Shown: piece by piece, positions 62,901-64,000 of the stretch
How the letters are laid out: each line of letters starts with the position of its first letter
Numbering within the stretch: position 1 is the first letter of the stretch
NCBI GenBank assembly: GCA_019636515.1
Contig: JAHBXI010000002.1
Location: 372,001-436,000, forward strand
DNA length: 64,000 bases
DNA from: Phycisphaeraceae bacterium
GTDB lineage: Bacteria; Planctomycetota; Phycisphaerae; Phycisphaerales; UBA1924
Direction of reading: 5' to 3'
The notes under the pieces: model-generated
Seen by the model: the letters and a program-made list of their open reading frames with translations, nothing else
Database searches by the model: none
Told to the model about the DNA's origin: nothing
Made by a program: the position numbers and the translations under genes

Positions 62901-64000
62901 CGACCAGATCGACGCGCTGGTAAAGACTCTCGACGCGGCCCCGACGGCGGAGGCGAACAACCTGGTGACCGTGCCGCTCAAGACGGCGCGGGCGGCGGAG
63001 GTGGCGGCGGCGCTGCGGGCCGCGATGCCTCCGGGTCTGAAACTGACGGTGACGCCGGTGGCGAGGAGCAACTCGCTGCTGCTGTCGGGTTCGAACGACG
63101 CGATCACGGTGGTTCTTGGGCACGTGGCGAAACTCGACGAGGAACCCTCGCGCACGCTCGACGTCTTCCGTCGCGTCGCGGTGGTCCATGTCCCGGCCGA
63201 CGAGGTGGAGTTCACGATCGGGCAGGTGCTTCGGGCACGGGCTCGGGCGTCGAACGAGCCGGCGCCGACGCTGGAATCCTCGCGGACGGACAACTCTCTG
63301 CTGGTGTGGGCGGCCTCGGACCAGATCGACCAGGTCGAGGAGATGATCCGTCAACTCGACCAGCCGGCGAACGCGACACGGCGGACGGAGTTCGTGAAGG
63401 TCGAGTACGCCGATGCCGAGCAGGTCGGCAAGGCGCTGCGGATGTTCTACGGCCGCTTTGCCCCGGAAGCCTCGACTCCGGGGGCGAGGAACGTCACGGT
63501 CGTGCCCGACCGCGGGTCGAACTCGCTGATCATCAGCGCCGACGAGGCCGAATGGTCCGGCATCCGTGAACTGGTCGAGAAACTCGACGACAAGCAGTAC
63601 GACACGTCGCGACAACTGGCGGTCATCGCGTTGTCGCACGCCGACGCGGCGAGCGTGGCCCGGGCGATCAACGAGGGATTCCGGACGCCGCTGCTCGACG
63701 CGGTCAACCGTGCCCGGCAGGAGCGAACCGGCCGCCCGGGGGCTCGTCCCGACGAGCGCCCGATCACCGGGGTGGACGGCATCGTGCTCGAGGGTGAGAA
63801 CATCCCCGCGGTCTCGGCCGAGCCGCAGACCAACGCGCTGGTGGTCTTTGCGGCGCTGCGTGACCTCGAACGCATACGGGACGTGGTGAGCCAACTGGAT
63901 GTCCCCGGGTTTGCGAACCTCCCCGAGCCACGGATCATCCCGATCACCGGGGGCGGACGGCCTTCGCTGATCGCCCAGACGCTGCGGGACATGTTCACCG
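53959..64000 (+). CDS. Giant secretin-like (GspD/PilQ-type) protein with ~38 N1-like repeats, 3' end outside window
   Basis: An open frame of at least 3347 codons without a stop to the end of the window. ATG 53959 has GGAGG 5 bases upstream (53949-53953); the first 36 residues (MRRSRTIGSLSTRVFVSATL ... ASA) are a signal peptide, and a Pro/Ala-rich linker follows. Residues 81-160 are an N0 secretin/STN domain (IRFSFKDMPFDLVLDFF; FEDALTILNLNLAMHG). From ~180 comes repeat after repeat of about 86 residues in the N1/NolW style, each closing with xTNSLIVxA...I..lv..LD. At 2110-2165 there is a Pro/Gly-rich linker and at ~2165-2234 an atypical hydrophobic/His-containing part. The secretin pore domain has not been reached. 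GspD is normally 600-750 residues. It ends the secretion operon. Confidence 0.9.
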   Translation, partial: MRRSRTIGSLSTRVFVSATLAAAAGLAVSVKHASAQPEAPRPDLQSGPAVGAAPAGSPGTPPEPPPAPAPAPDPVEDSQGLIRFSFKDMPFDLVLDFFSRESGLPIIREAVVPSGAMTFVGARPYSFEDALTILNLNLAMHGVHLRQQDQFLYLASMQDSVKRANRVERDTVPDGVKPDEFLTLTIPLSNAQASLVAEQIKPLIGPFGGVQAVPAQNMVIVMESAAQCRRIREVVQAIDQVRPADQAFRLFPLKHATAEAAYGALRGLIGERVRQTFIGADGKTTTVTDTAVQGVNITPDARTNSLLVVGLASRIKQVEELLALLDIPEAGQGDAQMMTFSLSTVTADAAAQKVMALFQALPANRRPTVLPIPEAGKVTVVGTQGHLLQAMTLLSEIDGGAAGGVDAGRSVERQAVVVRLRFASPGQVEQIASRLLTPRQSQVVRLAGTPDGRGLVISGPTSDVDAVREIVLSMDVAPEVDREVRMVKIASVDPAGVIDQARRLYDQAGWADKDPVVVSFDAESKVATLIGSSSALGRFESMVTRAQSSEFAERTGRSYEVRRTRPSVLASKLARLARPMLMLDDDRPYVEPVFEPLDELRKLIVRAEPSQFGVIDELVKRLDTDDPRERELRVVGLTGPDPVGMIERAKKMYAAKVDGLSDEEAGPVEATYDERSGRVMISGRASAIRLFSDSLRGAQELAPPARSTRILDIDHQQASAIVEPLTAFLRSADPIDPARKVPDPTIQVIDRTNSLLVTAEEAQHALVSEYVRRLDAVDRTDLPPLRLLQLRTAESTAIAAMLNQQYAQRPQADRSARPVDVRSDAATNTLIVAAHAELFDSIKEFVDELNKERKDGADRVTRLFPLKVAKASEVAAAMDRLYPQPPMPVDRLNRPMPWLQQPKEVTVSAEPTSNSLIVDCPADRVEAIESLAAQLDRVELPPSATLRTYRVVGADLDAIVTTLNALASRGNLAAPAQPGKQAVQVLIQAEPRSGTLIVAGDDTTFERVERMLDDLSAVPIERGLRVIPVANERATAVRDRAMAIYNAQVASIPGANPVDVTIDEKSNSLMVVADAEAMPRFVKILDELQRQSGPAREVRMIELRIAKAAEVASFLEDLVKSSESMGIRGGPEPVIEPIEATNTLLVAAQPIQFAVIDALARSLDQSRAADKPPMRILRVRTSDASNLAQVLQQAYAARSPDQRGRQPVDIQADAATNTLLVSAHPDLLPEIEKVVSELNDTTATDADGREIRIFPLRIARAEELARTIDEMFPDPPAPLDPRTRQPRPDLKPPREVVVRADRATNSLIVDAPARRLSGFEQIVKSLDQRELAENLEIRTYRIERASLDAVASSLRDLAASGSLGGGKAIASGSVTISTEPSNRVLVVSGPLDVFAGVEKVVRQLDGTPERPPTVLRLYALRHARADRMRTLLEGVLSTRLREQRETEGKSGDDARSLLDVSADVPSNTLIISAPEAIQRIAEELVRNLDTENAASGRTSVRVVPLGFAEAGSVAATVSQALPSLDLPSGGTVSVVAAPGSNAIVISGTEADINRVEELIKPLDVPPTTADALKVETFALTHADAGQLAATVQRLLADQQETDPRILSLQMQFARQNRQDLFRKPAIRVEAAQRTNALIVSAPPATLQLARTLIESLDQPSGATDRVVMTFTPARGDASELAAMVARIVNATLPQGRGPLELTAEPRSGAIVAIGGAEQVAEAMKRLAEFDDRSPAVPAADITIVSLANADAASVAAQVQAMLSDRSRWPRELVAAEKAGVGVPTPMVNADVRGNRLLVSVPSGLMPLASGLIEAIDQPASAGSVDVRVFRLQRGEAVSVAGALRDGLKAASRPGEPVPTITPEAASNVVIVTGTAEQLDRVSGLITPMDTVVEPDRIGLRTIFLRHARAESVAPVIEGVLARESMFDRMSESQRQQYIRLHGIRAIEKVKVTAETRLNALLVSGPAPMLDMAEQVAGELDVDAESASGMGGRRVVRIMTPRNADAVDLAASVESVFTEEAGRSRPPSIRVDRSSNSLIVRADEEQMATIESLVGNLDQATLASSRQMRVIPIDRSRASADLMARTLQRLMEQRGGVKVEVITSDELLRRSAGEPAPKSPEVKPGSPGDDERPPTGPGGPSGNPGASREYPGRRSNDPVPAPGAQVAWSWSSSRTTFTPGAVTASASMVPTATRAHAPLGGMSTRVWALMVEAATAVVLVPSSLPFLVPSASGPEEEAGVTIAVDPATNSIIVVGSPRMTDRLAALAAELERSFPSEPTGVRVVTLPDSVPAWSIQQIVSSTVAQIGRSGPENPSGFTGPVSVVADPTGGALVVLANDTDFATVGSIIASVAQAGAAGEIAVKIYPLHSITAARAREAVEDLVRPQPRGQQARIVRSMEVTIPGDGGEQDVSGRIDPSRVRLIADPTGSTLIVAAPRDTIPLIDRFIGLLDQSPVTDRVSIRRYELSNARASDLARTLQALMDAQRQGTGAADMPQARFVSDDRTNALMATASEAQHAEVRRVLESADASTEDPALRTEIIALQMATPALVKRIVEEVVIGKDPARMEKVRISADDASNLLVVRASAETLEEVRRIVGEVDTSAAAGLPVRSIRLERADAQQVAAALQKFFQDRASASARPGQRVTGKVTIVGDRRSATLVVAASDDEFEQIKSLASDFDTPAPGRDLQFKIIALKNARVTDIQATVRNLAEELQWQRSSAPGARPADQGVETLSVDFNERTNSVVVMGQGDGVVAVERLIAALDIPDAARTAMVVKGVSIEKADPTAVRQAVERAMANPNWRPWRGADPDAVTVIADARRRGLVLVGREERVDQAMAYVKELDSVSEQADRRVVTITLEHARADRAAASISQFMRGWIASQGRPADAGPSVIGSSDGNVLIVSGDEAELKAIGDIVAQIDQPGLNQGRRIEVYLLRNAPAPDTAATLRSVLARGRQGDEQATVTTQASTNSVIVSAPEAMFDQIDALVKTLDAAPTAEANNLVTVPLKTARAAEVAAALRAAMPPGLKLTVTPVARSNSLLLSGSNDAITVVLGHVAKLDEEPSRTLDVFRRVAVVHVPADEVEFTIGQVLRARARASNEPAPTLESSRTDNSLLVWAASDQIDQVEEMIRQLDQPANATRRTEFVKVEYADAEQVGKALRMFYGRFAPEASTPGARNVTVVPDRGSNSLIISADEAEWSGIRELVEKLDDKQYDTSRQLAVIALSHADAASVARAINEGFRTPLLDAVNRARQERTGRPGARPDERPITGVDGIVLEGENIPAVSAEPQTNALVVFAALRDLERIRDVVSQLDVPGFANLPEPRIIPITGGGRPSLIAQTLRDMFT
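54496..64000 (+). repeat. Tandem protein-coding repeats (secretin N1-like), about 38 units
   Basis: Degenerate units of roughly 250-270 bases run through the giant gene. Counting the core pattern (Asn-x-Leu-Ile-Val, then a helix, then Leu-Asp) by eye gives about 38 copies, e.g. TNSLLVTAEEAQHALVSEYV, TNTLLVSAHPDLLPEIEKVV and SNSLIISADEAEWSGIRELV. Copies differ widely in sequence, so this is an old expansion and not a recent duplication. Units near 55500-56080 and 60900-61000 are most divergent. Confidence 0.8.

Noticed and set aside
1..64000. CRISPR arrays, insertion sequences, integrases, prophage genes
   Set aside because: No regularly spaced identical repeats, transposase or integrase motifs were seen anywhere in the window.

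Overview
The window is one contiguous, GC-rich, gene-dense chromosomal segment with no insertion sequences, prophage, CRISPR or rRNA. It most likely comes from a planctomycete of the Phycisphaerae type. Three things support this: several secreted proteins end in a paired EF-hand (dockerin-like) module finishing in a terminal cysteine; two others end in PEP-CTERM-like tails; and a peptidoglycan cell-division cluster is kept together with a type II secretion (T2SS)-like operon. The taxonomic assignment is inference from these traits, not from a marker gene.

Layout. 1-8450: the C-terminal part of DNA topoisomerase I, a HAF-repeat surface protein, a secreted zinc metalloprotease, tRNA-Tyr, and a secreted endonuclease/exonuclease/phosphatase. 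8494-18144: housekeeping and envelope genes (PilZ protein, family 9 glycosyltransferase, Rid-family protein, MBL-fold hydrolase, mannose-6-phosphate isomerase, FabZ-like dehydratase, a tiny Hc1-like histone, an APH-fold phosphotransferase, a Tat-exported alkaline phosphatase, a lipoprotein and an acyltransferase). 18244-23978: RarA, a beta-helix protein, a Ycf46-like AAA+ ATPase and an M42 aminopeptidase. 24110-29777: a PhoB/PhoR-type two-component pair next to two OprP/OprO-type porins, consistent with phosphate-starvation control. 29835-35256: a reprolysin-like protease and a TIGR03790-type protein, divergently transcribed. 35309-40023: a compact division cluster (rsmH, LysM protein, FtsL-like, FtsI). 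40233-41853: a PEP-CTERM protein and a dockerin-tailed protein.

41978-64000 is dominated by secretion genes. A GspE-type ATPase lies on the minus strand. GspF, then pseudopilins G-H-I-J-K, a GspL/PilM-like protein and a GspM/PilO-PilP-like protein follow on the plus strand, with mostly 4-base overlaps. The last gene runs off the window: an uninterrupted reading frame of at least 3347 codons. It begins with a signal peptide and a secretin N0-like domain and continues with about 38 copies (counted by eye) of a secretin N1-like repeat. Ordinary GspD/PilQ proteins carry only a few such domains. This giant secretin-like gene is the most unusual feature of the window. A plausible overall picture is that the T2SS-like machine exports the many signal-peptide-bearing hydrolases encoded nearby; that link is inference.
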